Assembly: GCA_024280015.1 (NCBI GenBank)
Contig: JAJRQY010000133.1
Span: 1-64,000, forward strand
Direction of reading: 5' to 3'
Origin: Actinomycetes bacterium
GTDB lineage: Bacteria > Actinomycetota > Acidimicrobiia > Acidimicrobiales > SZUA-35
Length of the DNA stretch: 64,000 bases
Shown here: positions 25,594 to 34,541 of the stretch, in pieces
How the letters are laid out: every line of letters begins with the position of its first letter
Position numbering within the stretch: the first letter of the stretch is position 1
Program-made: the position numbers and the translations under genes
The notes under the pieces: generated by a model
The model's input: only the letters and a program-made list of their open reading frames with translations
Told to the model about the DNA's origin: nothing
The model's database searches: none

Positions 25594-26262
25594 ATGTCGA
25601 AGAAGAAGAACAACAATCGATCAACCAAGAAAAGTCCAAAGCAACAATCGCCGGCGAAACAATCAGCTAGGCGAGCTGCCCAGGAAGAACGGCGCCAGCA
25701 CAAGATTAAGAAGGCCAAGCGTGACCGAATCCTTCTGAGTGCCGGAGTAATGGCTGTCGTGTTGGCCGTCATTGCCTTCGCCGTCGTCTCCAGTCGCCCC
25801 GAAACCGGCGAGACCGAGGCAACGGCGTGGGATCTCCCCGCTCTTGATTCGGACCTGGACGATGGAACCAATGGCCGCTTCACCCTGGCCAGCTATGAGG
25901 GCACACCATTGGTGGCGAACTTCTTTGCCTCCTGGTGTGCGGCATGTGAGGGGGAGCTACCAGCATTTCGGGCCGCAAGCGAAGAGTTTGAGGGTGAGCT
26001 GGAGATTGTTTTTGTGAACAGCAACGAGACTGGCAACTGGCGGCCCATGGCTGAACGAACCGGGATCACCGATCAGCCTCTGTTGCGCGACATCAATGGC
26101 GCTGGCGGCAATGGGCTCTACCGGAGCCTCGGTGGGAGCGGCGGCATGCCACTCACCGTTTTCTATGATGCCCAGGGTCGTGTGTTACAGGTTGATCGCG
26201 GCGCTCTCACCACCGAAACACTGGCCGCACGTCTGGACCAGCTCTACGGGATCCGTAGCTAG
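25594..26262 (+). CDS. TlpA/ResA-like thiol-disulfide oxidoreductase
   Basis: 222 residues: a basic, lysine-rich cytoplasmic head, one transmembrane helix (about 60-80), then an extracytoplasmic thioredoxin fold with active site WCAAC in ASWCAACEGELPAF. It probably receives electrons from the adjacent CcdA. A long upstream extension of the frame through ccdA is spurious; ATG 25594 is the natural start. Its TAG stop shares bases with the stop of the convergent HxlR gene. Contrast with the UGA-containing homologue at 60684-61283. Confidence 0.85.
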   Translation: MSKKKNNNRSTKKSPKQQSPAKQSARRAAQEERRQHKIKKAKRDRILLSAGVMAVVLAVIAFAVVSSRPETGETEATAWDLPALDSDLDDGTNGRFTLASYEGTPLVANFFASWCAACEGELPAFRAASEEFEGELEIVFVNSNETGNWRPMAERTGITDQPLLRDINGAGGNGLYRSLGGSGGMPLTVFYDAQGRVLQVDRGALTTETLAARLDQLYGIRS

Positions 26263-26615
26263 ACCGAAGCATTTGCCAACATCGCGTTGCCTGGCAGTTG
26301 ATCACCGAATTCGGCCATCGCCAGCAGGACTGCTTCCAGATTCTGTCCAAGCGACGTTAGCTCATACTCCGTCGATGGCGGAACGGTCGGAAATGCCGTT
26401 CGAGTGAGCACACCGTTGCTTTCCAGATGGCGGAGACGTGCTGTGAGCACCTTCGGGCTGATCCCAGCAAGCCCTCGCTGAATCTCGGAGAAGCGCTTCT
26501 TACCGGGCAGGAGTTCTCGAATAACGAGGGTTGTCCAACGTCCCTGGATGAGATCAGCAGTTTTCTTTATCGGACACTCTTCTTCGCAGGCCCCTAGTTC
26601 CGCAAAACTCTCCAT
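26259..26615 (-). CDS. HxlR-family transcriptional regulator
   Basis: 118 residues from ATG 26615, with the winged helix-turn-helix of the HxlR family: CPIKKTADLIQGRWTTLVI, RFSEIQRGLAGISPKVLTARL and PPSTEYELTSLG. Cysteine pair CEEEC at the N terminus could be a redox sensor as in YodB-like members. The frame runs to 26687, but that extra stretch is the translation of the operator repeats. It diverges from the small membrane protein gene at 26709, which it probably controls. Confidence 0.85.
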   Translation of the reverse strand: MESFAELGACEEECPIKKTADLIQGRWTTLVIRELLPGKKRFSEIQRGLAGISPKVLTARLRHLESNGVLTRTAFPTVPPSTEYELTSLGQNLEAVLLAMAEFGDQLPGNAMLANASV

Positions 26616-26636
26616 CTGGTGCTCTACTTTCCAAAA

Positions 26637-26680
26637 GGTAACTACTTCCCAAAGGGTAGCTACTTCCGTATGGTAACTCA
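26637..26680. promoter_or_regulatory. Direct repeats, probable HxlR operator
   Basis: GGTAACTACTTCC (26637), GGTAGCTACTTCC (26655) and GGTAACTCA (26672), spaced 18 and 17 bases, in the divergent promoter between the HxlR gene and the membrane protein gene. The GTAGCTAC within the second copy is palindromic. Confidence 0.7.
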
Positions 26681-26708
26681 TGTCCATCCCCTGTCAAGGA
26701 GTGCCACA

Positions 26709-27134
26709 ATGAGAAACCTCAAGATCCTTTTGCGAGTCGTCGGAGTAATCCAGATCGTGCTTGGGGTCCTGTACCTGTTCGCCCCAGGCTTCCTCTTGGA
26801 GTCAATGGGCCACAGCGTCCCTAGCGACGACACGTTCTATCCCCTGGCCATGTTGGCCTCGCGCTTCATCGGCTACGGGGCAGCCTTCCTTTTCATCTCA
26901 CGCGAGCCATCAAAGCACAGCCTGTGGATCGACATCATGATCGTCATCCAGCTCCTGGACCTCGCTGGTGGCATCTTCTACACCAGCACCGGGGTCGTCC
27001 CACTATCGCTGTCTGGATTCCCTATGTTCAATGCGACCTGGATCTCCGGCCTGCTCTATTTCTGGAGGCCCAATACCTCACCAACAGAGACGCCCGCCAA
27101 GAACCAGCCAACGGTCACGGCAACGGGAGCCTGA
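26709..27134 (+). CDS. Small four-helix membrane protein, likely HxlR target
   Basis: 141 residues with four hydrophobic helices and a Thr/Pro-rich tail; resembles DUF4345/DoxX-like small membrane proteins but I do not assign a family. The start ATG 26709 has a consensus AAGGAG seven bases upstream. It is divergent from the HxlR gene across the operator repeats, so it is likely induced by whatever that regulator senses. Confidence 0.65.
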   Translation: MRNLKILLRVVGVIQIVLGVLYLFAPGFLLESMGHSVPSDDTFYPLAMLASRFIGYGAAFLFISREPSKHSLWIDIMIVIQLLDLAGGIFYTSTGVVPLSLSGFPMFNATWISGLLYFWRPNTSPTETPAKNQPTVTATGA

Positions 27135-27223
27135 CCCCCCGGCATCCACTTGTGTGCCATTAGTCTCAGCACCCGAGTCGGCCGACGCGTTGCCCTCGCT
27201 GCCAAGCTGTCTAAGGTTGGAAG

Positions 27224-27721
27224 ATGACCTCGCGAAATACCCCACTCCAGCTTCTGGCCTGGACCTGGCTAGGCATGGTGGTCGGAGTATCCCTCATCGC
27301 AACACCAGCCAAGTTCCGGGCTGAGTCCTTAGAACTGGAAGTTGCGCTTGATGTTGGGCGCACCACCTTTGGCCTGTTCAGTTGGTTGCAATGGGGCTTG
27401 ATCATCGCGCTGGTTTCACTGATTGCCGGAGCTCACCAGCAAGGCCAGGCCGACCAGCGTCACTGGTTGCTTGTACTTGGGGTTGGGATCATCTTGGTGG
27501 CCCAATCGCTCTGGATCTTGCCCGAGCTCAATGACCGTGTTGCCATCGTCATCGCCGGCGACCCACTGCCTGGCTCACCAATCCATTTCATCTTCGCCAT
27601 CTTTGAAGGAACCAAGATCGTCCTTCTTGGCCTACTTGGGCTACTCATTCCACGGCAGGCCAACAGTCATCTCCAGAATCTGAACGTTGACCGGGTCCCG
27701 GCTGAGGAATCAGCAACCTGA
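27224..27721 (+). CDS. Hypothetical membrane protein
   Basis: 165 residues with four predicted membrane helices (residues about 10-28, 50-70, 80-98 and 125-145). DUF4149-like proteins have similar size and topology, but the resemblance is weak. It stands 90 bases after the previous gene and its stop nearly abuts the convergent methyltransferase gene. Confidence 0.6.
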   Translation: MTSRNTPLQLLAWTWLGMVVGVSLIATPAKFRAESLELEVALDVGRTTFGLFSWLQWGLIIALVSLIAGAHQQGQADQRHWLLVLGVGIILVAQSLWILPELNDRVAIVIAGDPLPGSPIHFIFAIFEGTKIVLLGLLGLLIPRQANSHLQNLNVDRVPAEESAT

Positions 27722-27724
27722 TCA

Positions 27725-28489
27725 TCAGACTGTTGCTTGAAACCAGCCCCAGCGCTGCTCGCCGCGCTCAGCTCGGTCAATCTTGGATAACCATCCGACC
27801 CGAAGCTCATCTTGGTCGGCCTGGGATAGATCGGTGTTTGGGAGCTCTTCCAGTTCACGATGATGAATGTCGATGAACCGCTGGGTCTGGTCCATGGCTG
27901 ACACTCCACCAAATCCGGCATCAGTCAAGAGGGTTCCAATCTCATCGACAGTTCGCAAGTCATAGCCGAACTCGGTGACATAGGACTGGAAGGCTTCACT
28001 TGGTTGATCCGGACCGCAGCAGTAGTCAGTGAAAAGGAGTGTCCCGCCCGGTTTGAGAGAGTCTCGCAGAATTCTGAAGAGACCAGCCTTGTCATGGATA
28101 TGGAGGAAGACCTCACGACTATGGATCAAGTCGAACTGGTGGGGAAGTTCGTGGGTCAGGATGTCGCCGTGAACCATCGTGACCTGAGCTGACAGGCCGT
28201 AGCCGTGGCACCGCTTTGCTGCCTCATCGACCATATTGCGTGACAAGTCAATGGCATAAACCTCAGAGCCACGCTCTGACGCCATCATGAATGCTGCCCC
28301 ACCAAGCCCACAACCAACATCAAGCACCGTTTGGCCAGGACGCCAGGTCAACTCATCAAAGATCTCTGCTGTTGTTCGGCGTCCACCCGGACTGACGAAG
28401 TCTCGGGCATAAATCGCTTCATAGGACCGAAGCCCTGCAACGGTGTATTGGTGGTCATCGAGGGCTGGACCGTTGTCGTTACTTGCCAT
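27725..28489 (-). CDS. SAM-dependent methyltransferase, phosphoethanolamine N-methyltransferase-like
   Basis: 254 residues. Class I Rossmann motifs are clear (VLDVGCGLGG, YAIDLSRNMV, IHSREVFLHIHDK, LKPGGTLLFTDYCCGP). Features peculiar to the plant/protist phosphobase methyltransferases are present as well: SYEAIYARDFVSPGGRRTT at the start and the tail pattern GYDLRTVDEIGTLLTDAGF. It therefore probably methylates phosphoethanolamine or a related base, toward phosphocholine or betaine; the substrate is inferred from family. A CDP-alcohol transferase-like gene is close by at 29704-30381. Confidence 0.75.
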   Translation of the reverse strand: MASNDNGPALDDHQYTVAGLRSYEAIYARDFVSPGGRRTTAEIFDELTWRPGQTVLDVGCGLGGAAFMMASERGSEVYAIDLSRNMVDEAAKRCHGYGLSAQVTMVHGDILTHELPHQFDLIHSREVFLHIHDKAGLFRILRDSLKPGGTLLFTDYCCGPDQPSEAFQSYVTEFGYDLRTVDEIGTLLTDAGFGGVSAMDQTQRFIDIHHRELEELPNTDLSQADQDELRVGWLSKIDRAERGEQRWGWFQATV

Positions 28490-28628
28490 CGGGCAAGGCT
28501 AGTCGGTCAGGAGAATCGCTACCCGGCCGAAACGCAATCTCGAATCGTTGACTAACGGCCCGTTAACGGCCCAATGCCATCATCGGCGCTCAGCGTGGCA
28601 CACCTGTCGCCTGAGCATTGGAGGGAAC

Positions 28629-29675
28629 ATGAGAAAGCAGAATCTGGGCATATTGCTCGCGATGTCACTGGCAACCTCGGCTTGCGGGTTTGTTAGTGAT
28701 CAGATCACCAGCGCAACCGACGGCAACGAGGCACCAGAAGTCCAAAGCAGTCTTGTCACTGAGGAATCACCAGTCGACAACGACACCACGGGTGCCGACG
28801 AGGCCGAAGCGGCCCAAACACCAGAACCAATGGACGACGAGGCTGTCGCTGCGATGGCCGCTAGCGAGGAATCCAGAGTCATGGGTTTGACCGGCCCGAT
28901 TCGAGAACTGCCAGCCTTCGCGTCATTCTCAGAAACAGAGCTTCATCCATTCCTGGTAGAGGTCATGAGCTTCCCAGCAGAGGTGCCCCTTCCTGAGGGA
29001 CTCATGTTGACCTACATGTCGGCCTACCAGAACTTCTACGCAGAGGCGACCGAGTCTTCCTTGTCGGTCCGCACTACGTATCTGCCTTCATTTGATCGTG
29101 ATTGGTTCCGCGACGAAATGCCCCAACTCATGGACCCAGCAATCTGGGTTCCAGAAGGAATCGACGAGGACCTTGAGTACAACTCAACCGAACTGTCCTT
29201 CGCCCCCGCCGATCCAAACAGTCCAATATCCACCGTCTACTACGAGTACATCGATGGGGATACCAGCAACCAGCCGGAGCTAAGGGTTCGTGTCTCGGGC
29301 AACTATGTCGAAGGCCCGGCTGAAGTCCAGCTCAACACCGACGTCTGGGCCTGGCTGCTTAGGCCCATCGTCGAGCCCGGGCTCTATCCCGACAGTCTCG
29401 AAGTGGTCGTTGATGAGTACGGCGAAGATGTCTACTACTCCCTGTCCTGGGAGGGGCCAGTCGGGGCTTACGCATCGATCGTTGACTATTTCAAGACAAA
29501 CGAAGCTGGCCCAGGGCTCACGACGGGTGAGGCCGAAGTTGACGACGATCCGTGGCCATCAACCGATTTCGACCTGACGGGAGCCGACGGTTTCGACGGA
29601 AAGATCGGCATCTCGGAGTACGACCCGGAGCGAGAGATCGGAGTTCGAATGAGCGGCTCGATTCCTATGCCCTAG
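28629..29675 (+). CDS. Putative lipoprotein
   Basis: 348 residues. The signal sequence ends in a lipobox-like SLATSAC, followed by an acidic Glu/Thr linker (25-85) and a domain of unknown function from about 100 to the end. The start ATG 28629 follows GGAGG with five bases between. No homologous family is recognised. It diverges from the methyltransferase gene and converges on the CDP-alcohol transferase-like gene. Confidence 0.7.
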   Translation: MRKQNLGILLAMSLATSACGFVSDQITSATDGNEAPEVQSSLVTEESPVDNDTTGADEAEAAQTPEPMDDEAVAAMAASEESRVMGLTGPIRELPAFASFSETELHPFLVEVMSFPAEVPLPEGLMLTYMSAYQNFYAEATESSLSVRTTYLPSFDRDWFRDEMPQLMDPAIWVPEGIDEDLEYNSTELSFAPADPNSPISTVYYEYIDGDTSNQPELRVRVSGNYVEGPAEVQLNTDVWAWLLRPIVEPGLYPDSLEVVVDEYGEDVYYSLSWEGPVGAYASIVDYFKTNEAGPGLTTGEAEVDDDPWPSTDFDLTGADGFDGKIGISEYDPEREIGVRMSGSIPMP

Positions 29676-29703
29676 GGCAACAAACCCCGTTTGGCTTGGG
29701 TGG

Positions 29704-30381
29704 CTACGGGCGCGGTTGCCCATCGACATTGGCGTCATAATCCATCTGCCACAACATCTTGGAAGTTTGCACAACCATGATGAGGAAGGCGACAAGGTTG
29801 AGTCCAACGATGACGGGAACGCCCCAACTGAAGATCGTTGTACCAACGAAGTAGACGAAGGTGTTGAGGGCGACGTAGCCGATACGAATCTCGGTCGGCC
29901 CAATGCCGTAGTAGGCAATCTGAAACTGGTTGGTGGCAGCGAAGGCAAGGAAGGAGGTAGCCATGGTGGCCAGGGTGATCAGCAGCAGGATGAGGAAGAG
30001 GAACTCCAACCACCAGGCGTCGACCAGGAACGAATAGCCAATGACAATCGAGCCGGCAAAGATCAGATCCAGCAAATGGTCCATGAAGAAGCCCCACTTG
30101 ACCAAACCCTGCTTTCGGTACTTGCCCAACGATCCATCAAAGGAGTCGGTCAGCCATTGACCAATGACCATGACCGACATGGCGTGTAGCCAGATCCGAT
30201 TGTCGACCGCCAGCCAGCCAAACAGGACCGTTCCCACGGACCACAGCAGGGTGATCATGGTCAGGTGATGACTCAGGATTGGCTTGGGAATTTTCGGAAT
30301 ACCCCAGTCGATGAAGCGTCGCTCAACCGGGCCGAGCAGTGATTGCCCCTTTTTCTTGTCACCCGCAAATTCCTCGGCCAT
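29704..30381 (-). CDS. CDP-alcohol phosphatidyltransferase-like membrane protein
   Basis: 225 residues with about six membrane helices. The signature of the family is recognisable but imperfect: DSFDGSLGKYRKQ, then GFFMDHLLD, where the usual AR pair is GK and the spacing to the GxxxD is one residue longer. Catalysis would need the conserved Asp residues, which are kept. The start ATG 30381 with GGGAG upstream is preferred over the frame to 30477. It could make phosphatidylcholine-like lipids together with the nearby phosphobase methyltransferase, but this is only inference. Confidence 0.65.
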   Translation of the reverse strand: MAEEFAGDKKKGQSLLGPVERRFIDWGIPKIPKPILSHHLTMITLLWSVGTVLFGWLAVDNRIWLHAMSVMVIGQWLTDSFDGSLGKYRKQGLVKWGFFMDHLLDLIFAGSIVIGYSFLVDAWWLEFLFLILLLITLATMATSFLAFAATNQFQIAYYGIGPTEIRIGYVALNTFVYFVGTTIFSWGVPVIVGLNLVAFLIMVVQTSKMLWQMDYDANVDGQPRP

Positions 30382-30589
30382 GCCAAGAGTCTCCCAAGCA
30401 ATGGCAGGCCCCGGGTGGACCGGTTGCGGAAAGACCAATCCAATCATGCTCGGCCCGGACTCTCCCGCAGCTGCCACCCAGACACACCACGGCCCACCGA
30501 CCTTGCTTCAACCACCACAAACATGGTTGCAAGATCGATGAGCCACGCCACCGGGTGTCGCCCGACTCTCCCGTTTTCGATGGACCTGG

Positions 30590-32173
30590 TCAGCTCAAGA
30601 CAGCTGGCTCTGGGGCATTCACCCCACCAACCAGTCCGTCCTTCGCTTCAGCATCGATCGCCCGCTGAAGATCTTCCGTGTTCAGGTTGATTAGCTGCGG
30701 CTCGGTCAGACCTACGTTCGATGCTCCCTTACGGATCAGCCAACGAAGGAAGAACCCCAGGGCAAGAATCCACGAGGCGTAGATGACCTTCTGCATGGCA
30801 ACACTGTTCGGAGCGATGAGCTCATACCACTTGTAGGACTCGATCATTACCGTCGACTCCAAGAAGGACTTGTGCTGGTCGAGGAACAATGTGTAGGGCA
30901 GATACCCCACAGCGAAACCAATGAAACCGAGCATGGTGTTGAGGTAGCCCATGCCGATTCGCATGTAGGAACGGATCTCGCAACCAATCATCATGACCGC
31001 ACCCAGGCCGAGGAGGAAACCTCCGATGAGGCTTCCGGCAGTGAATTGATACTTCAGGCTCCCGCCAAAGCCTGGTTGGGTTCCAAGCATCCACATCAGC
31101 ACAACGAAGCCCCCGGTAAGGACCCACGAGGTGGCAAGGCCAATGATTGGCAGGTAGCCCCGCATCAAGGTTCGAGTGATCTTTGGCACCCCCCATTTGG
31201 CGTAGCGGCTGTCGTGGTCTCGCATCGAACCGGCCGACTCCAAGCTCACCAGAGCGCACTCTGTTCCGAAGCCGCTTTTGGCCATTCCGACACCGCCAAT
31301 GATTCCAGCAAGCAGGGTGCCAAGAACATAGATCCAGCCCTTGGATGCTGCTGACTTACCGAACTCGACGACTTCGCCGTCCTTCAGGTGTTCGAGAGCT
31401 TCGGGATTGAACAGTCCGCCGAAGATGGCCACGGCCAGCAAGCTGACGGAGAAGGCCATACCAACCCAATACCAGGGATTCTTCTTCCACTGATACTTGG
31501 GGTCATAGGTGGCACACGTATCGTCGCCTGCCTCGCAATAGGACTTGGTTTCTTGGTGCTTGAAGTACTGGCCGACACCGAGTTTCGTCAACAAGCCAAA
31601 GGCTGTTGCTCCGCCTGCCGCCATCATCATGACGGTGAAGGTCGAGTGGATACTCATCATGGGGACGCCACCAAGAAGATGGTTGAGCGTGCAACCTCCG
31701 GCCAAGCGGGTGCCGTAGCTGAAGATCATTCCGCCAAGGAAGGAGATACCAAGGACCTTGGCCGGGTACTTCACCCACGCCCGTGATTCGCGCTCAGCCA
31801 GGGCCACGATTAGGCCACCGATAACCATGCCGACGATGGGCCAGCCAACCCCGGGGGTGAAAGCTCCACCACTGGCAACGCCATCGACGGAGTTCCCGTA
31901 GAGCTCCAAGTCAAAGCCGAAGATCTTGCCGATGGTGAACTCCAGGCCACGAAACATCTTGCCGAGGTCGGTCGTCACGGTGATTGGCTTTGTTGTATCC
32001 CCACCGCTAATGAGCAGGGTGATCATGTAAATGATCTGGGCGACACCGAAGACGATGCCCGCCCATAAGAACGACCATTGTCGTCGGGACAGGCTCAACC
32101 TGCCTCCCAGATTCACACTTGTCTTCGGTGCCGTCGTACCCCCAGGACGCACCGTGTCAACGGGTCTAGTCAT
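30590..32173 (-). CDS. YeeE/YedE family membrane transporter (thiosulfate/selenium-type)
   Basis: 527 residues, about ten membrane helices, made of two related halves. The family cysteines are present in GGCTLNHLLGG and MIGCEIRSYMRIGMG. Members import thiosulfate (YeeE/TsuA) or are linked to selenium metabolism (YedE). The window also holds a probable selenoprotein, which makes the selenium reading worth testing. The tail (residues about 490-527) is soluble with PQLINLNTEDL; no TusA gene is seen next door. It diverges from the ECF sigma gene at 32302. Confidence 0.82.
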   Translation of the reverse strand: MTRPVDTVRPGGTTAPKTSVNLGGRLSLSRRQWSFLWAGIVFGVAQIIYMITLLISGGDTTKPITVTTDLGKMFRGLEFTIGKIFGFDLELYGNSVDGVASGGAFTPGVGWPIVGMVIGGLIVALAERESRAWVKYPAKVLGISFLGGMIFSYGTRLAGGCTLNHLLGGVPMMSIHSTFTVMMMAAGGATAFGLLTKLGVGQYFKHQETKSYCEAGDDTCATYDPKYQWKKNPWYWVGMAFSVSLLAVAIFGGLFNPEALEHLKDGEVVEFGKSAASKGWIYVLGTLLAGIIGGVGMAKSGFGTECALVSLESAGSMRDHDSRYAKWGVPKITRTLMRGYLPIIGLATSWVLTGGFVVLMWMLGTQPGFGGSLKYQFTAGSLIGGFLLGLGAVMMIGCEIRSYMRIGMGYLNTMLGFIGFAVGYLPYTLFLDQHKSFLESTVMIESYKWYELIAPNSVAMQKVIYASWILALGFFLRWLIRKGASNVGLTEPQLINLNTEDLQRAIDAEAKDGLVGGVNAPEPAVLS

Positions 32174-32301
32174 GACACAACCTTTCTTTATTCAGAGATC
32201 TGTTGGAACACATTCCCAACCTTGTGACTCATAGATTCGGGAGGGGCGAAAAGGGCGCGCCAAACCACCAGGACCAAAGTCACATCTTCGGTATCTGAGG
32301 C

Positions 32302-32829
32302 GTGGCCTACAATTGGGAAGTGGCTGACGACAGCATCTGGAACTACTCCGAGGATCTCCGACGCTTCGCCCACTATCTCTGTCACGATGCCGACGACGCG
32401 GAAGACGTTGCTCAGACTGCCTTACTGAAGGCGGCGCAGAGTAAGGGCGGTGCCTTTCGAGCAGAGGCCTCGGTCCGGACCTGGCTTCACACCATTGTCA
32501 GCAATGAATGCCGGATGCTCCATCGTCATCTGCCACCGGAGTCCTTGGATGATTTACTGGAGGATGCCCGAACCACATCAGCTGCTGGCGCTCATCGCCC
32601 GACCAATCCGGAAGCAGCAGCGCTGATTGCGGAGACCGGGCGAATGGTTTTGTCCAACCTGCGCAAGCTTCCGCCCCCCTACCAGCGGGTTCTCGTTCTC
32701 AAAGATGGTTGCGGCATGCGGACCTCTGAGGTGGCTGAGATCCTCGATACGACGGTTGGGGCAACCAAGTCACGTCTCTACCGGGCTCGCAAGACCATGC
32801 GCGATGAACTGGCACAAGAACCGTCATGA
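32302..32829 (+). CDS. ECF-type RNA polymerase sigma factor
   Basis: 175 residues with region 2 (DAEDVAQTALLKA, then RTWLHTIVSNECR) and region 4 (LPPPYQRVLVLKDGCGMRTSEVAEILDTTVGATKSRLYRAR). Start GTG 32302. It is divergent from the YeeE/YedE gene, which it may regulate; no anti-sigma factor is recognisable next to it. It converges with the membrane partner gene of the second sigma factor. Confidence 0.88.
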   Translation: MAYNWEVADDSIWNYSEDLRRFAHYLCHDADDAEDVAQTALLKAAQSKGGAFRAEASVRTWLHTIVSNECRMLHRHLPPESLDDLLEDARTTSAAGAHRPTNPEAAALIAETGRMVLSNLRKLPPPYQRVLVLKDGCGMRTSEVAEILDTTVGATKSRLYRARKTMRDELAQEPS

Positions 32830-32860
32830 GCGAATCGGTCAGGTCATTGGCTGGACGGCT

Positions 32861-34021
32861 CTAGCCCTCGAAAGCCTCACGCCACTCATCCTCAGACACG
32901 ATCCGTAGCCCCCTGATGATCTTGTGGAGATCTTCAATCGAGACCTGCCCACTAACTAATACCGCACGGTTGGGTGTGGCCTGCCAGATGAGCCCATTGG
33001 TGGGGCCCACCTCGTCCTCATGCTCCGGCGATGGCTCAACATACTCAAATGTTTCCCGGGCCTCCCACCCAAACCGGCCGCCCTGTTCCCACCGGGACCA
33101 TTGGCCACCGGAGAAACCAGCGAACATCGCCCCCGACGGTACGTTCGCCGTCTCGATGGTGATGGACCCGTCGAACTCACCGATGGCATCGAACGCACTA
33201 GTCCCGATCCGAGCAAATGCGGGGTCGAGCTCGACCGAATCCATCAGGGTCAGGTCAGAACTCTCGGACAGGACCAGACGACCAATACCGTTCATCTCCA
33301 GCTCACCGAGGACCGTCAACAACTCGCTGGTGGTCAGCGTCGATGAGGTCAAAGACAGGAAGAACTCGTCACGCTGTTGAACAACCTGTCGTGAGGGACC
33401 GAATTCACTGACAAGAGCTGGACCACCGGGGGCGGGGTGCTCGACCACTTCCGTCCCAGGCATGAAGTGAGGCTCGCCCTCAGATATCCAAGCAGAAACC
33501 GGGTGATGAAAGACATCCCCAACAGCAATCGCAAAGACGTAGCCACGCAGGGGCACGGAAGAGTCAGGCACTCCAAATGGCCCATCGGACCGCTCACCGC
33601 TCAGCTCCAGTTCCAGGTCAGGATCCGGTAGGACAAAGAGGGCACCGGGCGGGTCGGGCGGTAGGTCGGCCGAGGCCAGTGACGACAACTGGCCATTTAG
33701 CCATAGACCGCCAACAACCACAACCAGAAGCAAGACACTGGCGCCAACCAAGGTCCGAGCGCCTCGAGGAACTCGCGCTCCCAACGATCGAACTTCCTCC
33801 ACTGAGGTGAGCGACGAGACGGCATCTCTTCCTCCGACCGGGGCAAGGATCTCGACTGGTTCAAGGGGCCGGAGAAGGTCACCGTCCGTTTCGTCCGAAC
33901 CGTCAAAGGCGACCAGGGTGTCAAACCGCGACCAGCCATCACCTTTCAGCGCTAGTCCAACCTCACCTTCAAGCCAGGTGCCATAGCGCGATAGTTGATC
34001 GACTACGAGTTGTTCAGACAT
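32861..34021 (-). CDS. Anti-sigma-factor-like single-pass membrane protein
   Basis: 386 residues from ATG 34021: a cytoplasmic head of about 100 residues, one membrane helix (LVGASVLLLVVVVGGLWL) and a large extracytoplasmic domain. The first 8 bases of the gene overlap the end of the second sigma factor gene, a layout typical for sigma/anti-sigma pairs. There is no clear zinc-binding anti-sigma motif, so the role is inferred from layout. Confidence 0.6.
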   Translation of the reverse strand: MSEQLVVDQLSRYGTWLEGEVGLALKGDGWSRFDTLVAFDGSDETDGDLLRPLEPVEILAPVGGRDAVSSLTSVEEVRSLGARVPRGARTLVGASVLLLVVVVGGLWLNGQLSSLASADLPPDPPGALFVLPDPDLELELSGERSDGPFGVPDSSVPLRGYVFAIAVGDVFHHPVSAWISEGEPHFMPGTEVVEHPAPGGPALVSEFGPSRQVVQQRDEFFLSLTSSTLTTSELLTVLGELEMNGIGRLVLSESSDLTLMDSVELDPAFARIGTSAFDAIGEFDGSITIETANVPSGAMFAGFSGGQWSRWEQGGRFGWEARETFEYVEPSPEHEDEVGPTNGLIWQATPNRAVLVSGQVSIEDLHKIIRGLRIVSEDEWREAFEG

Positions 34022-34490
34022 GGGGTTCAACCTCCAGGCTGAGTTGCAGGCTCTTGAGACCCCGAGAGACATGGGTTCGAACCGTCGAATGGTCAATGTC
34101 CAAGAGTTCGGCCACCTCGGCCTTGGTCCAGGAGAAGGCGTGAACGAGGAGCACACAAAGCCGTTGAGACTCACTCAGCTTGTCTAGAGCCGGAATCAGA
34201 CCCGGCTCAAACTCCGGGAGTTCAGATACCAAAGGAATCGGCAGCTTCGTTAATTGTCCAAGAGGACCGGACTGTCGGGAGCTACGAGTAAGCGCTGCTC
34301 GTGCTGATGTTTGGCCAACCCGAAACAGGTAACCAGAGGGATTGGCCATGGTGGACAATCGGTCCCAGTTCTCCCAGCCGTAAGCCATGGCATCGGATGC
34401 CGCTTCAATGCCTATCTCCGGACCGTAGGCGGCAATGAGCCCGGCCCTGATCCTGACCTGGTTCTGTTCGATGAAGTCACTAAAGGCCAC
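34014..34490 (-). CDS. ECF-type RNA polymerase sigma factor
   Basis: 158 residues. Region 4 is clear: LSESQRLCVLLVHAFSWTKAEVAELLDIDHSTVRTHVSRGL. Region 2 is short and divergent (AASDAMAYGWENWDRL), as in SigK/SigE-like minor factors. The stop overlaps the membrane partner gene by eight bases, so both are cotranslated. The likely role is extracytoplasmic stress signalling. Confidence 0.8.
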   Translation of the reverse strand: MAFSDFIEQNQVRIRAGLIAAYGPEIGIEAASDAMAYGWENWDRLSTMANPSGYLFRVGQTSARAALTRSSRQSGPLGQLTKLPIPLVSELPEFEPGLIPALDKLSESQRLCVLLVHAFSWTKAEVAELLDIDHSTVRTHVSRGLKSLQLSLEVEPHV

Positions 34491-34541
34491 AACTACCTAG
34501 AGCATCCCACGCCTGTCAATCGTGACAAGGAAGTCCCCGAA

